A stretch of DNA of 64,000 bases, from NCBI GenBank assembly GCA_037501455.1, contig CM074858.1, positions 82,372,501-82,436,500 of the forward strand. Reading direction: 5' to 3'. The stretch comes from Lantana camara (lineage: Eukaryota; Streptophyta; Magnoliopsida; Lamiales; Verbenaceae). Under the pieces are notes generated by a model that had not been told where the DNA came from, did not search any database, and saw nothing but the letters and a program-made list of their open reading frames with translations. Positions 48,981 to 59,871 of the stretch are shown here, piece by piece; the stretch's first letter is position 1; every line of letters begins with the position of its first letter. The position numbers were made by a program, and so were the translations under genes.

Positions 48981-50202
48981 TAGAATACGCAAGAAAGGAG
49001 TGTGTAGCTCCCGGATCAAATAATGTATGGATGTTCGTGCCATGGATGCAAATAGTACCTTCAACCACCGCGGCGGGGTCGATCTCGGCATCCTACTCAT
49101 CTCCAGCGAGTGCATAAGCCCGAGCTCTCACAAGGGGCCTCGGTCCTGCAGGTGGCGGATCCCGACGATCCGGACAACCGTCAACCATGTGCTCGTCGCT
49201 CCCACAAATCAAACATAGCCCTAAACGTCGTCTGTAGTTATCATAGTTATGTGTAGGAAGCCCACAAAATCTGCAGCCCGGTTTCTGAGGTGGCTGTGGT
49301 GGCGCTGGAGCTCTCGGACCCCTCTGTAATGGCCCTGTCGCCTTAAGCTTCTTCCCGGAGTCCTTCTGCGCGGGAGGTGCAGAGTAAATCATCGGCCTCT
49401 TCCCTGAGCTCGATCCCTGACCCTCTCTCGAGCCTGAAGCCTGTCCAGTACGCTGAGTAACCCTCCTAGCAATATCAGAATCCTCAACCTTTAAAGCCTT
49501 TGCGGTAGCTTTAGCCCAGGTACTCGTATTAGATGCTTTCAGCGTATCCTGAATATCTGGCCTCAATCCCTGAACAAACTGCATCGCCTTGTGAAAGTCA
49601 TCATTCGCTATGTTAGGTGCATAGCGAGAAAGTCTCTCGAACTCGGCGATATACTGCCCCACAGATCTTCCTCCCTGTTTCAGCTCGGTAAACTCCCTTA
49701 ATCTGCGAGTACGGGAAGCTGGAGGGATATACTTGTTTTTAAACTCCCGTACGAAGACCTCCCAAGTAATCTCTGTCCCGGCTGCCTCTAAAACAATCTG
49801 TGTGCTCTCCCACCACGAATAGGCCTCGTCCTGGATCAAAGTGAGTGTACAGCGAGCCTTCTCCTGAGTATCACAAGGGATAAGCTGCCAGATCCTCTCA
49901 ATCTCCTTCAGCCACATTTCTGCCTGAATATCGTCTCCCTTGTAGAATTTAGGGGGACGCTGGTTCTGAAACTCGCGCAAAATAGCAGAAATAGGGTTCT
50001 CCTGAGGTGCTACGGCCACTGGTGGTGGAGGTACCCTTTCCTGTAGCCTCTGATCAATCAATCCCACTACTGCATTCATAAAATCCTGAGGCTGTGCCTG
50101 AGCAGGTGGAGGAGGTGGTGATCTCTCCCGACGATGATGCCGGTGATGATGATGAGGCCTGTGTCTCGGAGATCGGTCACGGTGATGTCTATCACGATCC
50201 AT
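48981..50202 (-). pseudogene. E Gag and protease start
   Basis: ATG 50202 (minus) opens MDRDRHHRDRSPRHRPHHHH, a His/Arg-rich Gag start. The capsid-type region (CTLTLIQDEAYSWWEST, RYAPNIANDDFHKAMQF) and two zinc knuckles (CRFCGLPTHNYDN-Y, last cysteine lost; CLICGSDEHMVDGC) follow. A TAG at 49093-49095 interrupts the frame, after which it continues in frame to [10 protein letters not shown], where the deletion begins. Gag is nearly complete, about 370 codons before the stop. Confidence 0.9.
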
Positions 50203-50434
50203 CCTGAAATCAAATCACTACACATGCGTGGCCTGATTAATACATGCAAATGTGTGCATATAATTCAATAATACCAACAAACACACATTCAAAGAAGGTC
50301 AAATATCTCAAGTAATACAAGAAAGCAAATAAATCAAGTAATTCAATTAAATGCAGACTCTCAAGTAACAAGTAATCCTATGCCGTGCGACCTAGACTGA
50401 CTTGACCGACTCGAGAACCTCGGTTTTGCAACCG

Positions 50435-50447
50435 GGCTCTGATACCA
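50435..50447 (-). other. Primer-binding site of E
   Basis: The minus strand reads TGGTATCAGAGCC, the exact initiator-Met tRNA complement, eight bases inside the LTR end at 50456. Confidence 0.93.
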
Positions 50448-50575
50448 CCTGTAGATGTAACACCCTAAACCCCAGGGCACTACATCCCCCGCACTATAGC
50501 CTCGATCCACGTATGAAATGGAAAATCCATACATAAACCAAAACTATAGCGAACGGGTGACAATAAAAATGACGA

Positions 50576-50902
50576 GCTAGGCGGGACACTCCCCAACATA
50601 AATAAAGCAAAACATGAATTCAAAAGCGGAAGCAATAACTCAAATATACATATAGGTACCATATTTATCGAATAGATACGTATAGGTACCATTAACTATC
50701 AATACATTATCATCTCTTAATAATATACATACTCAGGTATCCAAAATGTAACAACACGACCATATCATGAGGTGTCCAAAAGTGCTATACATGAAAGGTA
50801 CAATACTAGACCCGTGACAGTGCAAGACTTGACCGGACTCCCGCCTAGCACGACCAAGCGCTCAAGTACCTGAAAAGTGAAGTATCAGTCTGTCGAAGAC
50901 TG
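50576..50902 (-). other. Conserved LTR 3' module of E
   Basis: The hairpin CAGTCT-TCGAC-AGACTG (50886-50902) is followed by CTTTTCAG|GT 15 bases later (minus strand). TCCCGCCTAGC (50839-50849) and GCTAGGCGGGA (50576-50586) are perfect complements over 11 bp. Confidence 0.68.
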
Positions 50903-51899
50903 AGTGAGGGGCAATAAATATATATAACACACATCACATGCAAGTTGTAGCCTCGGGTGAAGACTTTGGAAGTGAAATAGATATAGTTCAAGAAACTCGT
51001 TCTTTGCCCGAGATTACAACTAATCATTTTAACAGTTTAACTTGATCATTTCATGAACATGTAACCCCGGCGAGTAGGGGTGATTCTCCAACCTTTACAC
51101 CAACGTGACAATACATGCTTGCTTTATCAATTCTATACATGATCATGCAATTCCACTTAGTGTTCACATACACAGTTTCATGCTTGAAATCATGCAATAG
51201 CCCGAGGATAACCCGACATGCCGGATTAATCCCCAGTCTCCTTCTTCCTCCGGGTGATAGTGAGTTTGCAAGGCTCAACTATCCACGACATGGTGTGTGT
51301 AGGAGACATGATCCCCTAGACACGGAACTCCTTCCACCACTAATCTCCTAGTGGCTTCGGGGGTGATCCCAACAATGTGAGGATAATTCAGGAGTTACCC
51401 GTCAGCCCTTGCATTCCCGGTTGGCTCAAGAATTACCCTCGGGCCTACGTGCAATCATGTACTCGCCAAACTTGCTTGAAAATCATGACAATCATGGCTT
51501 GCTTGCTTGAAACATTTATATTGTGGAAAACGTTTATATTTATACTAAGTTTTGGTCGAAAAGGACGCATAAAGGTTGTAGGGTTCGATTTACCTAAAAC
51601 AAAACCTCACCTTTCTTACAAAATACAATGAGGATATGCTCTACGGAGCCTGCTCCTCATCCACAACCTCGTGACCTGTGCAAACACGACGTGTATACGT
51701 GAGACATGACCTAAAATGGACCAAATATGACGAACGGCGGAAATGTATCGAGATGACGAGGAAAATGCAATGTGGCAGGATAACATGTTGTTTCAGTACA
51801 TATTAGCACATATAATAGCAATTCGGGGTCAAAGAAGTCGTCGGATCAAGGGGCTAAAAATGTAATTTTATGCAGAAACTTTTGTTCTGCATTCCAGGT

Positions 51900-52127
51900 G
51901 GGAACGGCCGTTCCGGACCCCTTTGGAAAATGGAAACGGTCGTTCCCATGAACCCCCAAAATTGCGCCAACATTTTTCCAGTTTAAAAACGCGCCTAGCT
52001 GGGAACGGCCCTTCCGGCACCAAGGCCAAAATGGGAACGGCCGTTCCCATGGTCGGCCGCCTAGTTCATTTGAAAAGGTGGGAACGCCCGTTCCCACAAT
52101 GCCTTGAGGCTGGGAACATTCGTTCCC
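51900..52127. repeat. Cluster of six GGGAACGGCCGTTCCC palindromes
   Basis: Starts are 51900, 51931, 52001, 52033, 52080 and 52112. 52033 is perfect over 16 bp. 52080 has a CGCCCG core, 52112 has CATTCG, and 51931 has CGGTCG. Pairs are about 31-32 bp apart, with wider gaps between pairs. Confidence 0.92.
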
Positions 52128-53137
52128 AGTTCTGCAACTGGAAAGAAACAGAGAAGAACAGAGCATCTACGGGAAGTAACAAAGCAAGCAACAATTTCCA
52201 TTCTTTGATCAACCAAACTATGATTTTTTGGAAATATGATGCATAAACTTTTATAGTATAACAATATCACACTTGAACACATAAGGCATGCTATATCATC
52301 AAGGTTTCCAAGGTTTCTAGCTTAAGTTCATCTTGATCATTCAAGCTCAAATTCTCAACAAATTCATGAATAAATCATGCCATAATTCAACATATATTCA
52401 CCTAATCATACTTTGCTCAACAAATAATCCACAAAGTACATGATTCATAAATCCTAGCTCGATCACATATGCTCAAGGATTAAGAATTCATGCAAATACC
52501 AACCTTGAGCTAAAGAAATGGAGAAAAGAGATGAGAAAGATGATCAATTAAGTCCTTAAAGGATTATGCAATTAAGTCCCTAGAATTTCAAGAATTATTT
52601 AACTAGGGACAATTTGGTAATTTGAAACACTCTCGGTAATTATTTCAGGCAATAAACATTTTCCCGTGTCACGAAATAATATTTTCAATGCTATGAATTC
52701 AACCAATTGATATAAATAATGTTTCATGAATTTTATAAAAATATGAAATGCCACGTATGAATATTGTGAAATTAAATATTTAAAATAAATCCTACGCTCA
52801 AAACGCACACGTGGCGTGCTTACCTGTTCATCCGGAAATCGGGGCGTTACAGGAATAGGGATTGAAGCTTGTTTTGTTGCCTTTGCTGCGTCTGTAATGT
52901 CTCTCCCCGGGCGGGGAGATTTTATGCAAGAAAAAGCCCGGTAGGGTATCCTTTGTGCAGTAGCTTTCTTGATTCAATTCTAAATGTTATGCTTTGATAT
53001 GTAAATGTTTTGAACATGTTTAATGTTTTATGCATAAGTGTACATGTATACATACGTGTATTACATATATGCATGCAATTGTGTATATTCCATATATATT
53101 AGAAATGCATGCATGCAGGGTGTGTGTGTGTACGTGT

Positions 53138-53190
53138 ATATATATATATTTAAGTATTCATACATGTGGTATATATATATATATACGCAC

Positions 53191-53260
<70 letters not shown>
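53138..53260. repeat. AT microsatellite block
   Basis: Several (AT)n and (TA)n runs are separated by short GTGGT or CACCAC interruptions. The two halves around 53190-53230 are partly inverted. It is located where X has its own (TA)n run. Confidence 0.9.
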
Positions 53261-53261
<1 letters not shown>

Positions 53262-54460
53262 CGTACTTATAAATATATATTTTAATATATGATTATATAT
53301 TTAAATGCTAGGATATATTTTAAGTATTGTTTGATTTATTTAAATTATGGAAATTAAATTGTTACATATTTCATGTTCTTATCTAATTTCCGATCTTGAA
53401 TTGAATGCATTTATTTATCTATCCTCTAATTGTAAACTTGATTTAGTACGTGATATGATCGTTATGTGAAATTCTTGAATTGATTTGGTATGAAATGTGA
53501 AAGTTATGAACTTAATGAATATGAACGCTTCCTTGAACAAATGAATGGCTCGTTTATATGATTTAAATGCATTACTCGTGCACATGAACGTGTTCATTAC
53601 ATAATATTATCTCTTATGCATTCATATCATGTTCATTGCATGTCGTGCGTCATATATGGTTCATTTGGAGTCTTGACTCTCACGAACACGTTACATTGTC
53701 CTTTGTACAGTTTTCTCCAGGGTGGAGATGTCGGGTTCATAGGACACTTTCGAGTCTCCTTTTCTTCTTGGCATTGTTCGGTAAGAGGCGTACCGGTGGG
53801 TTTCTCTACTATTTAGTTAAACAACCCTATATACTTCCAACGTGCAAAGATTTTGACCAAAAATTAGTATATGTATATGGAGTCGTTTCAAGAGTAAATG
53901 TTTGCAACGTAAAGTCTTTATTTTATGAATCCTACCAAATGTTTTGGCGAGAATGAATGAATGAATGCACATAATGGGGCCCAAGGACTTGGTGTGAGTG
54001 GCTATCCGGGGAGGCATGGGCCGACGGTGATCCCTCACACTAGTTCCAACCAATGAACGGTGATACCAGACCTCGCCAGGAGATTGGCGAGGAATGGGAG
54101 CTGAGTGCCACTAGGGGACTCATAAAACCATTTTGGTCAATGAATGGGTGGTAGGGCCTTGGAAACCCGGAGGAAGAAGGTGTAAATGATAATAAATGTG
54201 CACGAAAGAATGTAATATATGAAAAGAATGAATGAATGAATGTTTAATGGATTACACCACGTGTTGGTTGGAGATAATGCACGCCTACTCGCCGGGCCAC
54301 GAAAGACCTAAAGAATGAAAATGAATGTTATAATCCCTTTTGATGATTCTTTATCTCGCCCACTTGGGAAATGCTTTGAAAACCTCACTTGGGATTATAA
54401 CTTACATGTGAATGTTTAAATATCGTCTTACACTATACTTATACCTCATTTTATACCCAC

Positions 54461-54845
54461 CAGTCTCCAATAGACTGAACCCGTATTGTTTTCAGTTTTT
54501 CTTGCAGGTTTGGAGTGCTAGGCGGGAAGTCAAGTCTGTTAAGTCTTTCGGTCAAGTCAGAGTCTGTTCATATGCATAGTGTATCGTGATTTGTTTAAGT
54601 TATGAAGAATGTATGATTTATGTTGATTATTACGACTATATGAAATCGAGATAAGCTTATAGGAATAGAAAGAATCCGTAATTGATGTTTCATGATTTTT
54701 ATTGAATTTCGGGATTAGGTATCTGTGCTAGTTGAACCCATTACTCTTTGCTTACCTTGTTATTTATAAATGTATTTTGCTTCCGCACTGGTATTATTTC
54801 TGTTGTAATGTCTCTTTGGTTGCGAAAGTTAGCTCCCGCCTACCA
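54461..54845 (+). other. Conserved LTR 3' module of D
   Basis: The hairpin CAGTCT-CCAAT-AGACTG (54461-54477) is followed by TTTTTCTTGCAG|GT 30 bases later. GCTAGGCGGGA (54517-54527) faces TCCCGCCTACC (54835-54845), 10 of 11 paired. Confidence 0.65.
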
Positions 54846-54964
54846 TAGTGAGTGAGTGAGTCCCCGTTTGCTGTGAGTTGGATTCATGTATGGATTTTCC
54901 ATTTCATGGGTGGATCTGGCTCATAGTGCGGGGGATGTGGCGCCTTTCCGGTTGGGGTGCTACA

Positions 54965-55455
54965 AAGCAGCTCAGGATCGACAGAAAAGTTATGTAGACC
55001 ACCGGAGGAAGAATCTTCAATTTGAGGTGGGCGATAGGGTCTTTCTGAAGGCTTCGCCAAGGAAAGGATTTTCCAAGATTGGAAAAGGAGGAAAACTAAA
55101 TCCTCGGTATTTAGGCCCGTATGAGATTCTAGGGAGAATCGGGGATACAGCCTACAGATTAGATTTACCTCCAAGTTTAATGGGTATTCATAATGTCTTC
55201 CATGTATCACAACTTCGGAAATACTACCCCGATGATTCAGCAGTGACATCGGTTGAAGAAGTTGAGCTTGAACCAAATCTTACTTTTGTACAAAAACCGG
55301 TTAAGATTTTGGATCGAAATTTTCACGAACTCCAGAACAGACGTTTTTCTTTAGTAAAAGTATTATGGAGAATTGATAAGACGGAGGAAGCTACGTGGGA
55401 AACGGAATATAAAATGAAAATTTTCTATCCCGAGTTGTTTCCGGATGAGCAGTGA
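54965..55455 (+). pseudogene. B Pol C-terminal end with chromodomain-like tail
   Basis: This is the last part of B's polyprotein after solo LTR D. It resumes with AQDRQKSYVDHRRKNLQFEV, then [14 protein letters not shown] and [11 protein letters not shown], the integrase C-terminal domain. A tail with VKVLWRIDKTEEATWETE follows, ending at the stop 55453-55455. The xVLWR..xxEEATWE pattern is the C-terminal half of the chromodomain found in Tekay/Del-type chromoviruses, where it is thought to guide integration to heterochromatin. This piece is open, but it is separated from its N-terminal part. Confidence 0.88.
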
Positions 55456-55476
55456 ATCCGAGGACGGATTCTCTTT

Positions 55477-55489
55477 AAAGGGGAGAGGT
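55477..55489 (+). other. Polypurine tract of B
   Basis: AAAGGGGAGAGGT directly precedes the 3' LTR start TGTAATGCCC (55490) and lies about 20 bases after the Pol stop. Confidence 0.88.
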
Positions 55490-56724
55490 TGTAATGCCCA
55501 GTGTTTTCACACGTGCAGGTAAGTGTTACGTGTGTATTTGATTGAAGTACGTGATTTTACATTTCGGTTAATTGCTTAAATTTGGTTATAATTTGAATTA
55601 CTTGTTTACATTTTATATGAATTCCAATGGGAGCTATGAATACATGAACGGATTCGTGGGAATATGAATTTCGTGAGTTTGGTGTTAATTTCATGTAATG
55701 GTGTCATTTCCGTATGTCGAGGACTTGATTGCAACTTATTTGAATGTTTTGGACTTAATTGAAAATTGAGCTTTGGGCTAAATTGCCACTTTTTGAAAGT
55801 TTAGGGACCTATTTGAATGATAGGCAACCTTGAACGGTTTTCGCGATATCTTGAGCTCCGTACCTCGAAATCGAGATCCGTCTTTGATGTTGAACTTATT
55901 TCGACAATTCCTAGCCGATGAGTTTGACCTCACATCTTTTCGATCTCGTTTCAATCCCCGACGGAGCATATTTCAACTCATATGATCTTTATGATAATAC
56001 TTGACCCTTCAAATCCTTTCCGGATCCGGTTCGAACCATATTTGACCCATTTCTTCATCCTTAATAGCTAATTTTTCTTTCTCCTAGCTTCCATAATCAT
56101 CGATCATTATCATCATCTCAAGAAGACAAGAGAAGCTCCAAGAAACCCTATTCTTGATCAACCAAACCTTGAGCTCAAGATCAACTCTCATCCATTCTTC
56201 TTCCAAGGTAAGGATAGATATGAAATCTCCTCATCTTCATGTATATTTTCATCCATAAGAAGTATGATTTATGTTAGAAATTCATGAGGGTTAGTGATGA
56301 GCATGAATAGTGAAATGAAAGCTTGAATCTTGCTACGTGATCATCCATGGTTTAAATTGAGTTTATTGCAAGAAATATGATCATTCCATCTCCTTGATTA
56401 CTTCTATAAACATGAATTTGGTGTAAAGTGATTAAACCTTGAATTTCCATTAATGGAGTTCCAAGCTTTTTGCATGAAACATAAAGAGAGAATGAATGTT
56501 TCCAATGATTTTGAATGAATTCTTATGTGAGAGATGGAAATGCATGTTTTTCCTAAGTTATTGTAATGATTTCATGCTAATTTCCATGAATTATTGTTGA
56601 TTTCATGCTAATTTCCATGAATTATTGTTGGGTGTTGTTGTTGAGTTCGAACAGGGGTGTGTGTGTTTGTGTGTGTTCTTGGTGCGAGGAAGAAGAAGGA
56701 AACAGGGGAACCTCGCCTGATCTT

Positions 56725-56933
56725 GTTAACGCCCGTTAACCATTTTTGAACTAAAGGAGGTAATGCCCGTTACCCCCTTCCTTCTTGAAAATTTGAAGGC
56801 CTATCTCCGTTAACGCCCATTACCCCGTTTTTGCCTGAAAAACGTTAACTCCCGTTAACCCCCTGGAGAAAGCTACTGTCTCTGTTAACTCTCATTACCA
56901 CTTTTAGCCTGGAATCTGTTAACCCCCATTAAC
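56725..56933. repeat. Six GTTAACGCCCGTTAAC-type palindromes, 3' LTR of B
   Basis: The best copy, GTTAACGCCCGTTAAC at 56725, is a better palindrome than its partner at 33204 (core CGCACG). Others start near 56760, 56809, 56843, 56884 and 56918. Confidence 0.88.
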
Positions 56934-58117
56934 GCTGCAGAATGGAAATATTCAGGGGATGTTTGTGTAATTTCTAATACTTTGGTTTATGTTTCGTTTG
57001 GATCTTAATTACGTACTTAATGTGTAGTTTACTTAATTGATGATATGTGAACACTTAATTATGAATTGCCTTGATACTTGAATGCATAATTCATTCAATT
57101 GTTCTCCATGTTACCTTTATTGAAGAGATTGTGATTTTATGATTATAAACGAATACGGTTCGGTCGTATATTGATTAAATGGATCGTTTATGTGATTATG
57201 TGAACCTAATTGTATTTATGATTTTTCATAGAATGATCGTTCACATGTCTTTAAGCTATTAATTGTGCACAAGAACATTTCCATGACATGATATCATCTC
57301 TTATGCAATCATATCATATTCATGATTTAGCCGTGCGTCTTATATGGTCATTTGAGTCTCACTTCACCTTGTTTGCACAGATCTAGGTCCATTAGGGGGT
57401 GAGGACGAGCAGTGAAGCTCTTGCCTTTTCTTTTTGTCTTCGAAGGTGGGTTTTCTCTACTATTTAGTTAAATGACCCTATACACTCCCAACGTGTAAAG
57501 ATTTCGGCCAAAATTATATTATGTATATAGAGTTGTTTTCAAGAGTCAAAGATTTCAATGTAAAGCCTTTCTTTTATGAATCCTACCGATTATTTTGGCG
57601 AGTATTGATTGATTGTACGAATGGGGGCCCTGGGACTTAGTACACGTGGCTAACCGGGGAAGTGAGGGCTAACGGGGATCCCGTGTGCTAGTTCCACCAA
57701 ACTACGGCGATACCGGCCCTCGCTAGGAGGTTAGCGGGGAATGGAAATCGGGCTTTTGAGGATTCATGTACCCCACTAGCCACAATGATTAAGGTGACCG
57801 GGTCATGCAAACCCGTCCACCGCCCAGAGGGAAAAGGTGTAAATGATCATGAATGTGCACAAAGAATTGTTATGTATGAAAAGATTGAATGAATGAAAGT
57901 CTAATGAAATACACAAGGTGTTGGTTGGAGATAATGCACGCCCACTCGCCGGGCCACGAAAGACCTAATTGAAAATTTATTGTTATAATCCCCTTTGATG
58001 ATTTCTTTATCTCACCCGCTTGGGAAAATGTTTTGAAAACCTCATTTGGGATTATAACTTGCATGTGAATGTTTAAATACCATCTTATATTATACCTATG
58101 CCCTGTTTTATACCCAC

Positions 58118-58439
58118 CAGTCCCTTTTGGACTGAACCCGGATTGTTTTCAGTTGTTTTGTGCAGGTGTAAGGGAGCTAGGTGGGAATTCGAGTTTGTGT
58201 GTCTCGCATTTGTCTCAAGCTCTTAGATTTTGGGTCTTACACTTGTATCCTCATACTTTCGGTTATTATATATAACTTATGACTTGGAGCGTATCTATTT
58301 TGGGTCGGGATGGCATGTGAATATTGTATATGATCTATTTTTGGGAGCTTGATGCTCGTTGTAAATGTTATATGACAATTATGCTTCCGCTTTATTGTTT
58401 TACTCGGATTTTATGGTTTAAGGGTTAGTCCTGCCTAGC
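58118..58439 (+). other. Conserved LTR 3' module, 3' LTR of B
   Basis: The hairpin CAGTC-CCTTTTG-GACTG is at 58118-58134. GCTAGGTGGGA (58176) faces TCCTGCCTAGC (58429): both differences from the E version leave G.U pairs in RNA. Confidence 0.65.
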
Positions 58440-58555
58440 ATAGAGGGTATGTTTGTCCCCGTTCGCCGTGATTTAGCTCGAGTATGAATCATCCATTTCA
58501 TATTCGGGTCGGGTCTCGGTGCGGGGGATGTGGTACCTCACGCTCAGGTGCTACA

Positions 58556-59871
58556 GTATCAAACCCTACAACCTTTTATGACAAGTTTTGGCCAAAACCC
58601 TAATGTATATATATGTATTGTTTTCAACATGAAGTCATCTAGTAAATTATTATCGAGTAAATCAATTTCAAGGATTATGAAATGTATTATGGTATCTCAT
58701 GACTTGATAATGTTTTGGCGAGATTATGCACATTGATCATGCACATGTTATTGGACCCCGGGGAAATGTGTGAATGGAGACCGGTTCGGCATCGGGCCGA
58801 CGTATAGCTAAGCCATTGCACAAAATACCCATTGAGAATCTCTCACGCGACCGTGTAGTGTGGAAGGTGAGTTATTCTTGAGCCGATGGTTAACCATCGA
58901 AGGAGCGGGTAGGAGTCATGAGCCCCCGTCTCGATATTGTTATTATTAAATGGTTCGGGTCTGTAGGCCCAACCATTATGGAGGGAGAAGGTTGGAACTT
59001 ATTTTCATGATTATGATTATGCACATGTTATTATGGTTATGCACCGTGCGGGACCGGGACACGGATTGCCCAAACACTCATGTCTCATGTTTATGTCTCG
59101 CGTGTATATTACGTATTGTATGATCACGTATTCAAAGTATTATGTCATGTTCATTGTACACGGTCGGAGTTTCGTTGGAGAATTGTGCACGCTCACTCGC
59201 CAAGCCATTATGGTTAATCATGAATTGTGAACTTAAAGGATTTAATTTGAATTAGTCGTAAAATCCGAGCATTGTTTAGCTATTTTCTTGCCCTTCGTGG
59301 GAACTAACTTTGAATAAAACCTTGCTTGGGATTCATGGCTTGCATGTGCATGTTTCTATATATATGTACAGCTCCTGTTCACTCAGTCTTCTAGAGACTG
59401 ACCCCTCTTTTCCACTTTTTCAGTTTCTTGCAGGTTTTGCTAGGCGGAGGTCGAGTTTTAATTCTCCTGCCGAGTCACTTGTACACTCGAGTCCCATTGT
59501 ACATTATTATGATTTAATTGTAATTCCTTTATGTATTTGGGCCTATGTGCTAATTATGAATTTTGATTATTGATTCGGGACAGGTTGCATGTTTAGTTGA
59601 ATCCGTTGTTAGGATGCATGTTGGACTTTAATTATGTTACGGAATTATTGGGCTTATAGCCATTATTGAAAGTCATGCTTAATTATTGCTTCCGCACCAT
59701 GTTTTGGCAGCGTGATTTATTTGGTACAAGTTTAGATTCTGCCTAGCCAGGTCGTTGTTTTTATTTGTCACCCGTTCGCCATGAGTCCGGTTCATGCTTG
59801 GACAATCCATTTCATGTATGGACTAGACTTATGGTGCGGGGGATGTGGTGCCTATCGTCGTGGGTGCTACA
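58556..59871 (+). repeat. 3' LTR of A, second part
   Basis: It resumes at GTATCAAACCCTACAACC, equal to 26532 of the 5' LTR, and ends GGGTGCTACA. About 604 bp (equal to 25928-26531) is missing between the two parts. Confidence 0.9.
59384..59747 (+). other. Conserved LTR 3' module, 3' LTR of A
   Basis: The hairpin CAGTC-TTCTAGA-GACTG (59384-59400) has a full stem where the 5' LTR has a G.U pair. GCTAGGCGGA (59439) faces TCTGCCTAGC (59738), with one wobble. Confidence 0.62.

Larger units (their letters stand above)
48207..52851 (-). mobile_element. Truncated Ty3 element E
   Basis: On the minus strand: a complete LTR (50456-52851), primer site, leader, Gag, start of protease, then a direct jump to RNase H and integrase, ending within integrase at about 48207. 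RT and most of protease are deleted (junction near 48980), and the integrase end and second LTR are missing. Outer sequence on both sides is LTR D. No target duplication can be seen because one end is lost. Confidence 0.85.
50456..52851 (-). repeat. LTR of E (2.4 kb)
   Basis: Minus-strand ends are TGTAACGCCCCG (52851) and TAGGGTGTTACA (50456). It contains a six-copy palindrome cluster (51900-52127) and the shared 3' module, and it is nearly identical to F (62838-64000) over the part F shows. The small frames opposite the palindromes (51846-52246) follow from the repeated motif. Confidence 0.9.
47073..54964 (+). mobile_element. Solo LTR D, interrupted by E
   Basis: It begins TGTAACGGCCCC and ends TTGGGGTGCTACA. 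AAGCA stands at 47068-47072 and 54965-54969, and the B polyprotein frame continues from one side to the other. LTR sequence lies at 47073 to about 48207 and 52852-54964 and matches X. Compared with X about 0.45 kb is missing around the E insertion, including most of the palindrome cluster. It has a CACAAG|GTGAGT donor-like site at 48018. Confidence 0.88.
52852..54964 (+). repeat. 3' part of LTR D
   Basis: It resumes at GGAATAGGGATTGAAGC, with one palindrome (52903-52918) left of the family's cluster. AT microsatellites (53138-53260) follow, then the block matching X (53700-54960) and the terminal CTACA. No gene is present. Confidence 0.85.
32581..58555 (+). mobile_element. Ty3 chromovirus-like element B
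   Basis: B has a 5'-truncated 5' LTR, primer site, gag-pol in decayed form, polypurine tract and complete 3' LTR (55490-58555). It lies inside the 3' LTR of A. Two head-to-head solo LTRs (35301-43124) split its Gag and one solo LTR (47073-54964) splits its integrase C-terminal part. The lineage is inferred as Tekay/Del-like from the Gag start MPPRRYRDRSPE, the Pol end and the LTR size. The two LTRs look about 97 percent alike by eye. Confidence 0.9.
55490..58555 (+). repeat. 3' LTR of B (complete, 3.07 kb)
   Basis: It begins TGTAATGCCCAG and ends CAGGTGCTACA. From 56067 it matches the 5' LTR of B; the first 577 bp exist only here. A 31-bp direct duplication (56567-56597 and 56598-56628) is absent from the 5' LTR. 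It carries a donor-like CCAAG|GTAAGG at 56218, a palindrome cluster and the 3' module. Confidence 0.92.
24663..59871 (+). mobile_element. Non-autonomous LTR element A, split by B
   Basis: The 5' LTR is 24663-27860, primer site 27869-27881, non-coding interior 27861-31307, polypurine tract 31295-31307, and 3' LTR 31308-32580 plus 58556-59871. Flanks are TCTCA (24658-24662) and TGTCA (59872-59876), a possible target duplication with one change. The first bases of the 5' LTR are TATAACG where the 3' LTR has TGTAACG, a point change. LTRs differ by several percent by eye, so A is older than B, as the nesting requires. With no gag or pol it resembles a LARD-like element moved by another element's proteins (inferred). 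Confidence 0.85.

Noticed and set aside
51846..52246. Overlapping ORFs across the E palindrome cluster
   Set aside because: Palindromes produce mirrored frames on both strands; the peptides are repeats of the motif.
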